A stretch of DNA of 64,000 bases from Carnobacterium gallinarum DSM 4847 (lineage in GTDB: Bacteria; Bacillota; Bacilli; Lactobacillales; Carnobacteriaceae). The notes under the pieces were generated by a model. It worked only from the letters and a program-made list of their open reading frames with translations. It had not been told where the DNA came from and did no database searches. The translations under genes were made by a program, and so were the position numbers. The DNA lies in NCBI RefSeq assembly GCF_000744375.1, contig NZ_JQLU01000005.1, positions 1,984,001-2,048,000 on the forward strand. The letters run 5' to 3'. Positions 18,515 through 26,799 of the stretch are shown here, piece after piece (within the stretch, counting starts at the first letter, position 1; every line of letters starts with the position of its first letter).

Positions 18515-20629
18515 TTTAAAATCTAAAATGAAACGATATTGTGGTTTTTTAACTCCTTGATAATCCCCATAGTACCTTCCTCCAAAAGAAAGTGAGAGAG
18601 ACTCATTTGCTTGCAGATTTCCAATCAAAGAAGGGCTAATAGCGGGAGTTAAATAATCTAAAGTTGTTTCTTGACCATCCGGTTTCAAAATTTTTAAATC
18701 TAGTTGTGCTTGATTTTTGCCTCCAACAATAGCGGTATCTGGTGCGAGTAATTCAAAATCGATCGCTTGATTTTCAATAATTTTATTTAATGAAACATCT
18801 AGTCCATAAGAGCTATTATTTTTAATTTTATAGCTAGGTGAAGAGATCGAACCGTTGTTACTGACATCAGCGCTTCCAAATAACATCTTAACTGGAATCG
18901 TCACATCTACTAAATCCTTTTGATCTTTGACACGAATATCAATTTCTTTTTGTGTTCCTTGTATATCTAAAATAGCCTTATAGTTGCCTGTATTAGGTTT
19001 GAAATCCGTTGACTTTACAACGATTTGTGCAGTTTCGTCAGTACCAGTTTGACTATTCCAAGCTTGAGCCTTTGCATTGGTTAAAATAAAGGTATCCGTA
19101 TTATCAATGGTAGGCAATTCATTCTCCCAATATTCAAAGGATTCAGCTCGTAAGGCATAATTATTTTGAATGATAGTTTCTTTATCCTTCGTAAAAACAG
19201 GAACTGAAATATCTGTATAGTTAGCACTTTGATCCGTTAGACGTACGATTGCTGTCGAAAAACCAATTTTGGAAACATCTGGTTTTTGAATAAAACGATA
19301 GCTTAGTTTATCGGCTCCCGCATTATCTTGTGCTTGTTGAATAAACGTTTTAGGATCATCCGATAATAGGCCACCTAAAGTAACGATTTGTTGAACAGCT
19401 GCCCCAGTTGGTGGCGTTGTATCACTAATTTTAATTGGAACTTGGATTTGACTAGCATTTCCAGATTGATCTTCCACTTGAATCCTAACTAAGTTATCCC
19501 CAACAGTTGTAAAGTCTGGTAATGGATCTAGATGTTTATAGGCAAATGTGGCATATGCATAATTATCGGATACATTTACAAGAGGAGCTAAAGGATAGGT
19601 TGGATAATTCCCAGCTTCTACAATTTGTGGATTTGCTGTTAATTGTGGTGGTGTTGTGTCAACTAATGTTGCCGATCCATAAAAAACATTTTGATTGTTA
19701 GACGTGTCTGTCAAAGAAGCGTTAAAGACAAAAGTTCCTAGTCGTTGTGTAGTAAAATCAATAGAACTCGTTGCCGTTATAGGCAAATTACTGTTGTCTC
19801 CATAATTAGCAAATAAGCTTTTAATCTCTGGATCATCACCAGCTTCAAGTGTAATTGGGGAACGCAAAGTACCATAAGGTTTTATTGTATCTACGACAGT
19901 AAAAGGAATTAAAACTCGTTGACTTTGAACCAAATCTTTAAAAATCCCGGTGACATTAACTGGTCCTAATTGATTGAAATTAGGCATCGTAAGAAAATCA
20001 TAAGTTCCAGTAACAGAACCATGAGCGGAATTAATCATGATTAGATTGTATATATTCGGTAAGACAGTGCTATTTATCTCAATGGTGTTATTTCCTCTGG
20101 GTCTTACATCCAAGGGTTGATAATCGAGTCTGACCTTTATTTGTTTTCTAAATGTATTAGAGGGACCAAACTGGTCGTTGACCCGAACCCAGCCAAATAC
20201 GGTCAATTCTCGAACCATGAAAGTCCAATTTAAACGATAGTCAATTGTGAGAGTTACTTCTTTAGCTCCGCCATTTCCCCTTTTTAATGAAATGTTATTA
20301 CTGGTTTTACTAGGCAGAAGCGTGTTGTTATCAGAAGAAGTAATGGAATCAATGAGTAGAGTAGTTGCTCCAGTAAAAGCATATTCATATTTGCGAAAAC
20401 CAGAAATATTAAATGTATTTGTATAAGGAAAATCGTGTATGGCTCCAGGGATGGATACTAAAAGATTCTGAGACATTTTTTGATCAATAGTAATTAATTC
20501 TGCATTCAATACATCGTAAGCTACTTCATGGGCAGTTGTTCCAACGTCAGCAGCCTGAGTTGTAGTTACTGGAAATACAAATGAACTGATAATAAGAAAA
20601 GAGAACATCATTATTTTTATGATTTTCAT
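18488..20629 (-). CDS. Secreted multidomain surface protein of a WxL-like cluster
   Basis: 713 residues with a signal peptide (about 1-27). The central part has Ig-like/cadherin-like repeats marked by DTTPP and by LEAGDDPE / VEAGNYPT / VTLGGLLSDDP spacers (about 245-470). The C-terminal domain (about 565-705) starts VTIPVKMLFGSAD and resembles the C-terminal domain of the 204-aa protein encoded upstream. It has no LPxTG or transmembrane anchor, so it is presumably held on the wall by the shared domain. The ATG overlaps the stop of the small LPxTG gene (ATGA). Last gene of the operon. Adhesion or polymer binding is inferred. Confidence 0.75.
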   Translation of the reverse strand: MKIIKIMMFSFLIISSFVFPVTTTQAADVGTTAHEVAYDVLNAELITIDQKMSQNLLVSIPGAIHDFPYTNTFNISGFRKYEYAFTGATTLLIDSITSSDNNTLLPSKTSNNISLKRGNGGAKEVTLTIDYRLNWTFMVRELTVFGWVRVNDQFGPSNTFRKQIKVRLDYQPLDVRPRGNNTIEINSTVLPNIYNLIMINSAHGSVTGTYDFLTMPNFNQLGPVNVTGIFKDLVQSQRVLIPFTVVDTIKPYGTLRSPITLEAGDDPEIKSLFANYGDNSNLPITATSSIDFTTQRLGTFVFNASLTDTSNNQNVFYGSATLVDTTPPQLTANPQIVEAGNYPTYPLAPLVNVSDNYAYATFAYKHLDPLPDFTTVGDNLVRIQVEDQSGNASQIQVPIKISDTTPPTGAAVQQIVTLGGLLSDDPKTFIQQAQDNAGADKLSYRFIQKPDVSKIGFSTAIVRLTDQSANYTDISVPVFTKDKETIIQNNYALRAESFEYWENELPTIDNTDTFILTNAKAQAWNSQTGTDETAQIVVKSTDFKPNTGNYKAILDIQGTQKEIDIRVKDQKDLVDVTIPVKMLFGSADVSNNGSISSPSYKIKNNSSYGLDVSLNKIIENQAIDFELLAPDTAIVGGKNQAQLDLKILKPDGQETTLDYLTPAISPSLIGNLQANESLSLSFGGRYYGDYQGVKKPQYRFILDFKAKNKADKP

Positions 20630-20907
20630 CCTATTAACCGCCCCTTTTTGTTATAAATAATGATAGATGCTAGTAATAAAATCCAGCCTACACCCAGAGA
20701 GTGGGTGTAGAAAGACCTTTTTTCGCCAGTACGTGGCAAATGTATACTTGGTTTAGTTGTTTTTTGTTTTGGTAAGGATACTTGCGTTTTTGATTGAAAA
20801 ATATGAGCCTCAACTTCAATAGATTGTGTAGTTGTTTCAGCCAATACTGGGATACTTAAAAAAAAACATCCTGTAAAAAGTAGGGTAATGAAAATAGTTT
20901 TCTTCAT
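20626..20907 (-). CDS. Small LPxTG-anchored surface protein
   Basis: 93 residues: signal peptide ending LAE, a short exposed segment, sortase motif LPRTGE, a hydrophobic stretch (SLGVGWILLLASIIIY) and a positive tail NKKGR. Sortase A would link it to peptidoglycan. Small LPxTG proteins of this size are standard members of the csc/WxL gene clusters of lactobacilli and enterococci, where they may anchor a complex. It is coupled to the 713-aa gene by ATGA and lies 12 bp after the 204-aa gene. Confidence 0.85.
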   Translation of the reverse strand: MKKTIFITLLFTGCFFLSIPVLAETTTQSIEVEAHIFQSKTQVSLPKQKTTKPSIHLPRTGEKRSFYTHSLGVGWILLLASIIIYNKKGRLIG

Positions 20908-20918
20908 CCACTACTCCT

Positions 20919-21533
20919 TTATTGTACTTCAAATTTTAAGACTAATGTGTACTTGGGTTTAATTGTTAACCCATAATTGTGTGTAGAGCCAATCGTTCCT
21001 TTGAAAGTAAAATCAACAGATGTATTTAGAATCGCATCATTGATGCCGGACAAGGTTCCAATTTCCTTTTTCTCTGGAGCAGAAGATGTAGAAACAAGAG
21101 AAATTTCTTGATTATTTGCCGCTAATTTTAAGTCTAAATCTGGTAATTTATCGGCATCATTGCCTTTAATAAAATCTTCGACACTTACTTTAACAGGTTT
21201 AATTGAGTTATTGGTAATTTTATAAACAGGTGCTTTAATTTTTCCGTTATCTGAATCGATAGCGCCAAACAAGACTTTTGTAGGAATATCAATATCTACC
21301 CAACCTTTATCATTTGGATCAGGATCAGGACCTTCAGGATCAGGATTTGTTGGATCAAATTCACCAACCCAACCCTCAACATCAATGTTCCCTTTGTCAT
21401 CTTTGGAGATAGTTTGTGATTGATCATTTGGATCAGGTTGTCCATTTTCAAAAGCTGATGCTTCCTTTGCAGTGAATAATGCTCCCCCTAATGTTAAACC
21501 GATAAGACTGATAAATACGAACCCCTTTTTCAT
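20919..21533 (-). CDS. Secreted WxL-like surface protein (204 aa)
   Basis: Signal peptide (about 1-27), an acidic Asp/Pro/Gly linker with DPNPDPEGPDPDP-type repeats (about 30-75), and a C-terminal domain (about 78-204) starting DIDIPTKVLFGAID and ending YTLVLKFEVQ. The same domain pattern (IPxKxLFGxxD, then PxYKIxNNS) ends the 713-aa protein. The size and linker are those of WxL proteins, but the canonical Trp-x-Leu motifs are not seen, so I call it WxL-like only. Second gene of the operon. Confidence 0.65.
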   Translation of the reverse strand: MKKGFVFISLIGLTLGGALFTAKEASAFENGQPDPNDQSQTISKDDKGNIDVEGWVGEFDPTNPDPEGPDPDPNDKGWVDIDIPTKVLFGAIDSDNGKIKAPVYKITNNSIKPVKVSVEDFIKGNDADKLPDLDLKLAANNQEISLVSTSSAPEKKEIGTLSGINDAILNTSVDFTFKGTIGSTHNYGLTIKPKYTLVLKFEVQ

Positions 21534-21569
21534 TATTACATACTCCCTTTCAAAATTAATAAATGTTCA

Positions 21570-22106
21570 CTATCGACGAACAACAACCTTTCCAGAAACT
21601 TGTGTTTCTCCAATTTTAGTCATTTTCTTATTATCATAGATTGAAATATTGAAGGTAATTGGATAAGTGCCTTCTTTAGATTTCTTCAGAAGTTTTCCAG
21701 TTTGGATATACTCAGTTGGACGAATGGCTCCTGATTCATAAATGACTTCATCAGTATCATCCAGCGTGACTATAACCGAAATAGGATAGACATTTTTTTG
21801 TGTGTTTACAATTTCTATTTGTGCTTCCTCAGAATCAGCCTTAACATCGATTTTTGAATTAACACGAATATTCAAATAATTACTGTCTGCTTGGTCTTGT
21901 AAATATTTTTGTAAATCTTCACTAGACATTTGTTGAACATCTGATCCAGTATCTGGTAATTGATCATCTACAATAACAGTGTTGTTAGTTTCTTCCTTCT
22001 GCATAAAGAACTTATAACCACCTAATGCTGCCAAAAATAAAAATAAAAGTATCATAGAAAGAAGTAGCTTTCTTTTTTTAGTGTTACGTTTATTTTTTTG
22101 TGACAT
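21570..22106 (-). CDS. Membrane-anchored extracellular protein, first gene of the surface cluster
   Basis: 178 residues with a basic N-terminus, a single membrane helix (about 14-31, LLLSMILLFLFLAALGGY) and an external domain with Ig-like beta character (about 75-178). An internal LPDTG at about residues 49-53 is not followed by a hydrophobic segment, so it is not a normal sorting signal. It leads the four-gene cluster and may tether the secreted members to the membrane. Function unknown. Confidence 0.65.
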   Translation of the reverse strand: MSQKNKRNTKKRKLLLSMILLFLFLAALGGYKFFMQKEETNNTVIVDDQLPDTGSDVQQMSSEDLQKYLQDQADSNYLNIRVNSKIDVKADSEEAQIEIVNTQKNVYPISVIVTLDDTDEVIYESGAIRPTEYIQTGKLLKKSKEGTYPITFNISIYDNKKMTKIGETQVSGKVVVRR

Positions 22107-22534
22107 TTTGATTTGCCCCCTCTCTCTATCATGGATACATCTTTAGTGACAAATGAAATTATAACGAAAAAGTTTATAGAAAAATGTGATTCAATCTACT
22201 TTTTTTTGCTATTTTAATCCGTGTGATTTCTTCTTTTAAAAATTATATAAGTTATTACAAATAACTTATTGAACTTTGAGATTAAGAAAAAAATATTGTG
22301 TAAAGTCAATTAAAGTTGTGCAAGTAACAGTTTTCTTCAAAGATGATAGCGCAAACAAAAATTAGCGAAGATAATTGAAATAATTTGTTCTTATTGAGTT
22401 AAATATGCATAAAAATCAGAATGTCTAATTTGTCTTTTTACAATTTAAAATAACGAAAGAAAATCAAAGAAATAAATAAAAAATTAATGTTTTTATAGAA
22501 TGACGATAAAAAGAGAAAAAAATAAGCAATTTAG
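22107..22534. other. AT-rich intergenic stretch without visible features
   Basis: Upstream region of the minus-strand surface cluster. Very AT-rich; no ORF with a ribosome site and no strong hairpin seen. It must hold the promoter of the surface cluster, but no single site stands out. Confidence 0.5.
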
Positions 22535-22563
22535 TTGCGACATTTAAAAATGGGTGCTATTAT
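22535..22563 (+). promoter_or_regulatory. Promoter of the structured RNA
   Basis: TTGCGA, 17 bp, TATTAT with an extended -10 TG (TGC-TATTAT). Transcription would begin near 22570. No protein gene follows; the structured RNA does. Confidence 0.65.
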
Positions 22564-22569
22564 AAGGAT

Positions 22570-22818
22570 AAGATATCTGATGTGTACGATATATCCTTTA
22601 CAGTGGTGACCGAACAAGTAACACTTTTTAGGGATCCAAACTGAATTCAAACTGATAACAAGCCTTTTCACTTGGTAGTTAGAGATGTTTGACAGCGGAG
22701 CCCACCTTGCTATAAGCGGGGCAACACAACGGGATGCTGAACCGGCATAATCGGATTTCTGTAAAAAATATAATTTATTTTTAGAGCCACCTATTTTAGA
22801 ATAGGTGGTTCTTTTTGC
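22570..22818 (+). ncRNA. Candidate structured small RNA, about 250 nt, class unknown
   Basis: An extended -10 promoter at 22535-22563 and an intrinsic terminator at 22783-22817 bracket about 250 nt with no ORF of its own. Long-range pairings can be drawn: TTTACAG (22588) with CTGTAAA (22758), then CCGA with TCGG inside it. Inner hairpins form from CAAG/CTTG (about 22660-22675) and CAGC/GCTG, GCCC/GGGC, CTT/AAG (about 22693-22739). It lacks the signatures of tmRNA, RNase P and SRP RNA. 6S RNA or a lineage-specific regulatory RNA remain possible. Confidence 0.5.
22783..22817 (+). terminator. Intrinsic terminator of the structured RNA
   Basis: GAGCCACCTATT pairs with AATAGGTGGTTC around a TTAG loop, followed by TTTTT. 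Confidence 0.88.
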
Positions 22819-22821
22819 CAT

Positions 22822-23227
22822 GATTCTTGCGGCTTTAGCCGCTTAGAAGCATGGTACGCTTCGATTTTTGTAAAAAAAGCGACGGTGATCTATGAATGTA
22901 TTAAAAGATTCTTGCGGCTTTAGCCGCTTAGAAGCATGGTACGCCTCGATTTTTGTAAAAAAAGCGACGGTGATCTATGAATGTATTAAAAGATTCTTGC
23001 GGCTTTAGCCGCTTAGAAGCATGGTACACCTCGATTTTTTTGTAAAAAAGCGCCGGTGATCTATGAATGTATTAAAAGATTCTTGCGAGTTTAGCCGCTT
23101 AGAAGCATGGTACGCCTCGATTTTTTGTAAAAAAGCGCCGGTGATCTATGAATGTATTAAAAGATTCTTGCGGCTTTAGCCGCTTAGAAGCATGGTACGC
23201 CTCAATTTTTGTAAAAAAAGCGCCGGT
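22822..23227. repeat. Five tandem 85/86-bp repeats
   Basis: Units start with GATTCTTGCGG at 22822, 22907, 22992, 23078 and 23163; the last is partial. Each holds a GCGGC-TTTA-GCCGC hairpin, an A/T palindrome TTTTTTGTAAAAAA and GATCTATGAATG. Units differ at a few bases (CGACGG or CGCCGG; one GCGAG). Each unit can encode a short ORF beginning MNVLKDSCGFSRLEAW, but the 85-bp period shifts the frame and there is no good ribosome site, so translation is doubtful. Confidence 0.9.
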
Positions 23228-23391
23228 GCTTCCCAGCTGCCTAAAAAATTATTCATTCAATCCTAAAATAGAGTCGATCCACGAATAAGCTATTATCATA
23301 AAATAACGAAAATTCTGAATATTTTAATTCAAATTAAATTATGGTAAAATACGAAAGTAGCTTTAGAATGATGAGATGAGGAATGAATAAA

Positions 23392-24384
23392 ATGAAGTTT
23401 TTAGCCTATAATGTTCGTGAAGATGAGAGAATATATATTCAAAATTGGTCAAATAAAAATAACGTAATAGTTGATATGACAGAAGAAGCTATCACACCTG
23501 AAACGGCAGATTTGGCTAAAGGATATAATGGGATTTGTGCCTTACAAACGAGTGAATACAAATCCGATATGTTTAAAAAAATTGCTAATTCTGGAATTCA
23601 AAGTTTTGCTGTTCGTTCAGTTGGTTTTGATAGTGTTGATATTGAAGGTGCAAAGAAAAATAAAGTTAAAGTTACCAATGTTCCAGGTTATTCTCCTAGT
23701 GCTATTGCTGAATTTTCTGTTGGAAAAGCCTTGGAATTGATTCGTCGGGTTCCTTATTTTGAACAACGAATGGAGGAGCAAGATTTCCGTTGGAACGGGT
23801 ATATTTCTAAAGAATTAAAACATATGACGATTGGAGTTATTGGTACTGGTCGAATTGGACATAGCGCAGCGACTATTTATCAAGGGTTTGGGAGTAAGAT
23901 TTTAGCTTATGATGTTTATCGAAATCCAGAACTAGAAAAAATAGTAACTTATGTTGACTCGATAGAAGATATTTTTAAGGAAGCCGATCTAATTACGTTA
24001 CATGCACCGGCGTTAGAAAGCAATTATCATATGATTGACAAAAAAGCAGTTGATTTAATGAAACAGGGAGTCTATCTGGTGAATACTGCTCGTGGTAGTT
24101 TGATTGAGACAGAGGCCTTACTTGCTGGATTAAATTCTGGGAAAATTGCAGGAGCTGCTTTGGATACGTATGAAGGCGAAGCGGAGTATTTTTCACATAG
24201 TTGGGTTAATAAACAAATTAAAGATCCAATTTTAACGGAACTTTTATCACGGAAAGATATCATTGTGACCCCTCATATTGCTTTCTATACAGAACAGGCA
24301 GTGGAGAATATGGTAGATATTTCCTTAGACAGTTTGAAAGAATTAGTAGAAACGGGTTCAAGCAAAAATGAAATTTATTCATGA
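23392..24384 (+). CDS. D-2-hydroxyacid dehydrogenase (D-lactate/D-hydroxyisocaproate type)
   Basis: 330 residues from the ATG at 23392, which is correctly spaced from GATGAGGA; the ATG at 23383 overlaps that site. NAD-binding fold with GVIGTGRIGHSAA (about 147-160), catalytic Arg in FAVRSVGFD, Glu region GAALDTYEGE and catalytic His in VTPHIAFYT. It reduces a 2-oxoacid to the D-hydroxyacid using NADH. D-lactate dehydrogenase and D-2-hydroxyisocaproate dehydrogenase cannot be separated by eye. The nearby keto-acid decarboxylase makes a role with branched 2-oxoacids attractive. Confidence 0.85.
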   Translation: MKFLAYNVREDERIYIQNWSNKNNVIVDMTEEAITPETADLAKGYNGICALQTSEYKSDMFKKIANSGIQSFAVRSVGFDSVDIEGAKKNKVKVTNVPGYSPSAIAEFSVGKALELIRRVPYFEQRMEEQDFRWNGYISKELKHMTIGVIGTGRIGHSAATIYQGFGSKILAYDVYRNPELEKIVTYVDSIEDIFKEADLITLHAPALESNYHMIDKKAVDLMKQGVYLVNTARGSLIETEALLAGLNSGKIAGAALDTYEGEAEYFSHSWVNKQIKDPILTELLSRKDIIVTPHIAFYTEQAVENMVDISLDSLKELVETGSSKNEIYS

Positions 24385-24399
24385 AAGTAGTATGAACTA

Positions 24400-24446
24400 A
24401 AAAAGCAGGACAAAAATCTTTTTAGGTTTTTGTCCTGCTTTTTTTG
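24400..24446. terminator. Bidirectional intrinsic terminator
   Basis: AAAAGCAGGACAAAAA pairs with TTTTTGTCCTGCTTTT, followed by T residues, between convergent genes. Confidence 0.88.
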
Positions 24447-24458
24447 TGAATCAATAAA

Positions 24459-24926
24459 CTATTTTTCAGTTGGGGCAATCCAATCAATAAACTCTTCTCC
24501 AACTTCATTGGCATACAGGGTCATGACCTTTGTCCAGTTTTCCCCGGTAGGATCGCCACTTTCGATGAAAATCTGTTGCATTTTTTCTTTTTGAGCGGAA
24601 CTAATCTGTTGATCAATTTCTTGTCCTGTATTCGTTAAATAAATTCGTTTGCTTCTTTTATCTTCGTTATTTATTCTTGTTTCTAACCACTTTTTTTGAA
24701 TGAGTTCTTGCATTGGCCGATTTAAAGCTTGCTTGGAAATATCCAATACTTGCAATAGTTCATTAACAGTTAAACCTGGTAATCGTGCCACAAAGAAAAG
24801 AATGCGACGATGAACTTTAGTCATATGATAATCAGCAAGTAATTCGTCAGAAGTCTTGCTAAATGTACGATAAGCAAAGTAAAAAAGGGCCAACTTTTTA
24901 TCAAAGTTATGAGATTCAGAAGTCAT
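24459..24926 (-). CDS. MarR-family regulator
   Basis: 155 residues with the MarR winged helix: LTVNELLQVLDISKQALNRPMQELIQKKWLE as recognition helices and NNEDKRSKRIYLTNTGQE as the wing. It is divergent from the keto-acid decarboxylase gene. A 25-bp palindrome in the shared promoter region is its likely operator. GGAGGTAA ribosome site. The ligand is unknown; a keto acid or aldehyde is possible. Confidence 0.88.
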   Translation of the reverse strand: MTSESHNFDKKLALFYFAYRTFSKTSDELLADYHMTKVHRRILFFVARLPGLTVNELLQVLDISKQALNRPMQELIQKKWLETRINNEDKRSKRIYLTNTGQEIDQQISSAQKEKMQQIFIESGDPTGENWTKVMTLYANEVGEEFIDWIAPTEK

Positions 24927-24972
24927 TAGATTACCTCCTACTTTTTTCTGTATTATACCACAATTAAAAAGT

Positions 24973-24997
24973 TATAGGTCAATTTAGTTGTCTTATA
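24973..24997. promoter_or_regulatory. Palindromic operator, probable MarR target
   Basis: A 25-bp interrupted palindrome reads TATA-x-G-x-CAA-x5-TTG-x-C-x-TATA, with 18 of 24 arm positions symmetric. It overlaps the -35 of the decarboxylase promoter and lies upstream of a consensus minus-strand TATAAT (24952-24957) for the MarR gene, so one bound dimer could control both. Confidence 0.6.
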
Positions 24998-25016
24998 TTT
25001 CCAGGAGGTATATACT
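24988..25016 (+). promoter_or_regulatory. Promoter of the keto-acid decarboxylase gene
   Basis: TTGTCT, 17 bp, TATACT; start near 25023, leaving room for the AAGGAGG site at about 25045. A second TTGAAT-N17-TTTATA is too close to the ribosome site to serve. Confidence 0.55.
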
Positions 25017-25059
25017 TTGAATGTAAATTATTTTGTTATTTTATAAGGAGGAATAAATA

Positions 25060-26706
25060 GTGTATACAGTAGCTGATTATTTGCTTGATCGTTTAAAAGA
25101 ATTGGGAATTAATGACATATTCGGAGTTCCAGGTGACTATAACTTAAAATTTTTAGATCACATTACCGCACGAGATGATTTAAAATGGATTGGCAATGCT
25201 AATGAACTAAATGCAGCCTACATGGCAGATGGCTATGCTAGAACTAAAGGAATGGCAGCCTTAGTGACAACGTTTGGTGTGGGTGAATTAAGTGCGATGA
25301 ATGGAATTGGCGGAAGTTTCGCAGAAAAAGTACCTGTAATTGAAATTGTGGGTTCTCCAACAACAGCAGTTCAAAATGCACAAAAACTAGTTCATCATAC
25401 ATTAGGTGATGGTCGATTTAATCATTTTGAAAAAATGCACGAAGCGATTACAGTCGGAATTGGTAGCTTAACGAAAGAAAATGCTATAACCGAAATTGAT
25501 CGTATTTTGGGTTTGGCTAGTGAAAAACGTCAACCAGGATATTTAAATCTTCCAATTGACGTTGCAGAGATGGAAGTTGAAAAGCCTAATAAACCGTTAT
25601 TTGATACAAAAGTAATGGAAATCAAAATGGAACAAGAATTAATAAAATCAATTGAAAAAGTCTTAAATAGTGTCAAGCATCCAGTTATTATTGCTGGGAA
25701 TGAAATTGCTAGTTTTCATTTAGAAGCTAAACTTGCAGAATTTATAGAAAAATTCAATTTGCCAGTTACTACGTTACCTTTTGGCAAAGGTGTATTTAAT
25801 GAAGAGGACAAACATTACCTAGGTGTTTATACTGGAACACCAACAACTGAACCATTGAAATCTTATGTAGATCAAGCTGATTTAGTGTTATTATTGGGAG
25901 CAAAATTAACTGATTCGGCAACAAGTGGATTTTCACAAGGTTTTACTGAAAAACAAATGATTTCCTTAGCTAGTGACGAAGTTATTTTCCAAGGCGAGCA
26001 TCTAGCTGGAATTCAATTGCCAACAGTATTGGATGAATTGCTAATGATTAATTATCCAGGTTATCATGGTGAAATTCAGCCAATGTCTCGTTTAGCAGAG
26101 GTTAAATCATCTTCTAGCTTAGTGACTCAAGCTTATTTTTGGGAAGCGGTTGAAAGTTATTTAGAAGAAGGGGACACACTGGTAGCTGAACAAGGAACGT
26201 CCTTTTTTGGGGCATCAACAGTTCCAATGAAAAAAGGGATGAGCTTTATTGGACAACCCTTATGGGGCTCCATCGGCTATACTTTCCCAGCTATGCTAGG
26301 CAGTCAAATTGCGAAAAAAGGAAGTCGACATTTGTTATTTATTGGGGATGGTTCTTTACAGTTAACAGTTCAAGAATTGGGAATGACCTTGAGAGAGAAA
26401 TTAGCACCAATTGTGTTTATTATTAACAATAATGGCTATACAGTAGAAAGAGAAATTCATGGTCCAGAGGAAATCTATAATGACATTCCAATGTGGGATT
26501 ATCAAAAATTACCTTCTGTTTTTGGTGGAACAGCTGAAAATGTTGTCACTTACAAAGTTCAGACAGAAGCCGAACTAGCAACGGCGATGAGAAAAGCTCG
26601 CTTGGATAGTAAGAGATTGCAATGGATTGAAGTTGTCATGAATCAAAAAGACGCACCAGATTTATTAGTTCAGATGGGAAAAATTTTTGCTAAGCAAAAT
26701 TCATGA
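25060..26706 (+). CDS. kdcA: Thiamine-diphosphate-dependent branched-chain alpha-keto acid decarboxylase
   Basis: 548 residues, matching lactococcal KdcA/KivD (about 547). Catalytic Glu about residue 49 in GNANELNAAYMADGYAR, the catalytic HH pair in LVHHTLGDG, and the ThDP/Mg motif GDGSLQLT...NNNGYTVE. It decarboxylates 2-oxoacids such as ketoisocaproate to aldehydes (3-methylbutanal, malty aroma). Indolepyruvate or phenylpyruvate are alternative substrates in the same family. The start is GTG behind AAGGAGGAA. Divergent from a MarR gene with a palindrome between them, so repression by MarR is likely. Confidence 0.88.
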   Translation: MYTVADYLLDRLKELGINDIFGVPGDYNLKFLDHITARDDLKWIGNANELNAAYMADGYARTKGMAALVTTFGVGELSAMNGIGGSFAEKVPVIEIVGSPTTAVQNAQKLVHHTLGDGRFNHFEKMHEAITVGIGSLTKENAITEIDRILGLASEKRQPGYLNLPIDVAEMEVEKPNKPLFDTKVMEIKMEQELIKSIEKVLNSVKHPVIIAGNEIASFHLEAKLAEFIEKFNLPVTTLPFGKGVFNEEDKHYLGVYTGTPTTEPLKSYVDQADLVLLLGAKLTDSATSGFSQGFTEKQMISLASDEVIFQGEHLAGIQLPTVLDELLMINYPGYHGEIQPMSRLAEVKSSSSLVTQAYFWEAVESYLEEGDTLVAEQGTSFFGASTVPMKKGMSFIGQPLWGSIGYTFPAMLGSQIAKKGSRHLLFIGDGSLQLTVQELGMTLREKLAPIVFIINNNGYTVEREIHGPEEIYNDIPMWDYQKLPSVFGGTAENVVTYKVQTEAELATAMRKARLDSKRLQWIEVVMNQKDAPDLLVQMGKIFAKQNS

Positions 26707-26742
26707 TAGATAGCTGGAATTCTTATTTAGATGACTAGTGCC

Positions 26743-26786
26743 AAAAACCAGCTAAGAGGAATGCTTTCCTTTTAGCTGGTTTTTAA
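26743..26786. terminator. Bidirectional intrinsic terminator
   Basis: AAAAACCAGCTAA pairs with TTAGCTGGTTTTT around a partly complementary loop; it serves two convergent genes. Confidence 0.82.
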
Positions 26787-26799
26787 GTTGTTCTGGGAA

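Noticed and set aside
22570-22818. Riboswitch for a downstream gene
   Set aside because: The RNA ends in a terminator and the next + gene is 570 bp away behind a repeat array, so a cis-acting role is unlikely.
22531-22821. 96-codon minus-strand ORF across the structured RNA
   Set aside because: It coincides with a promoter-to-terminator RNA on the + strand, its start would be inside the terminator stem, and the translation has no known motif.
22907-23163. Repeated short peptide genes in the 85-bp units (MNVLKDSCGFSRLEAW)
   Set aside because: The period shifts frame each time, the ribosome site is weak, and an 85-bp RNA or DNA element explains the repeat better.
22822-23227. CRISPR array
   Set aside because: The units are 85-86 bp and nearly identical over their full length; there are no unique spacers and no cas genes.
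23528-23740. 70-codon + ORF
   Set aside because: Alternative frame inside the 2-hydroxyacid dehydrogenase gene.
25017-25045. TTGAAT-N17-TTTATA as kdcA promoter
   Set aside because: Transcription would start inside the ribosome site; the TTGTCT-N17-TATACT pair upstream leaves a proper leader.
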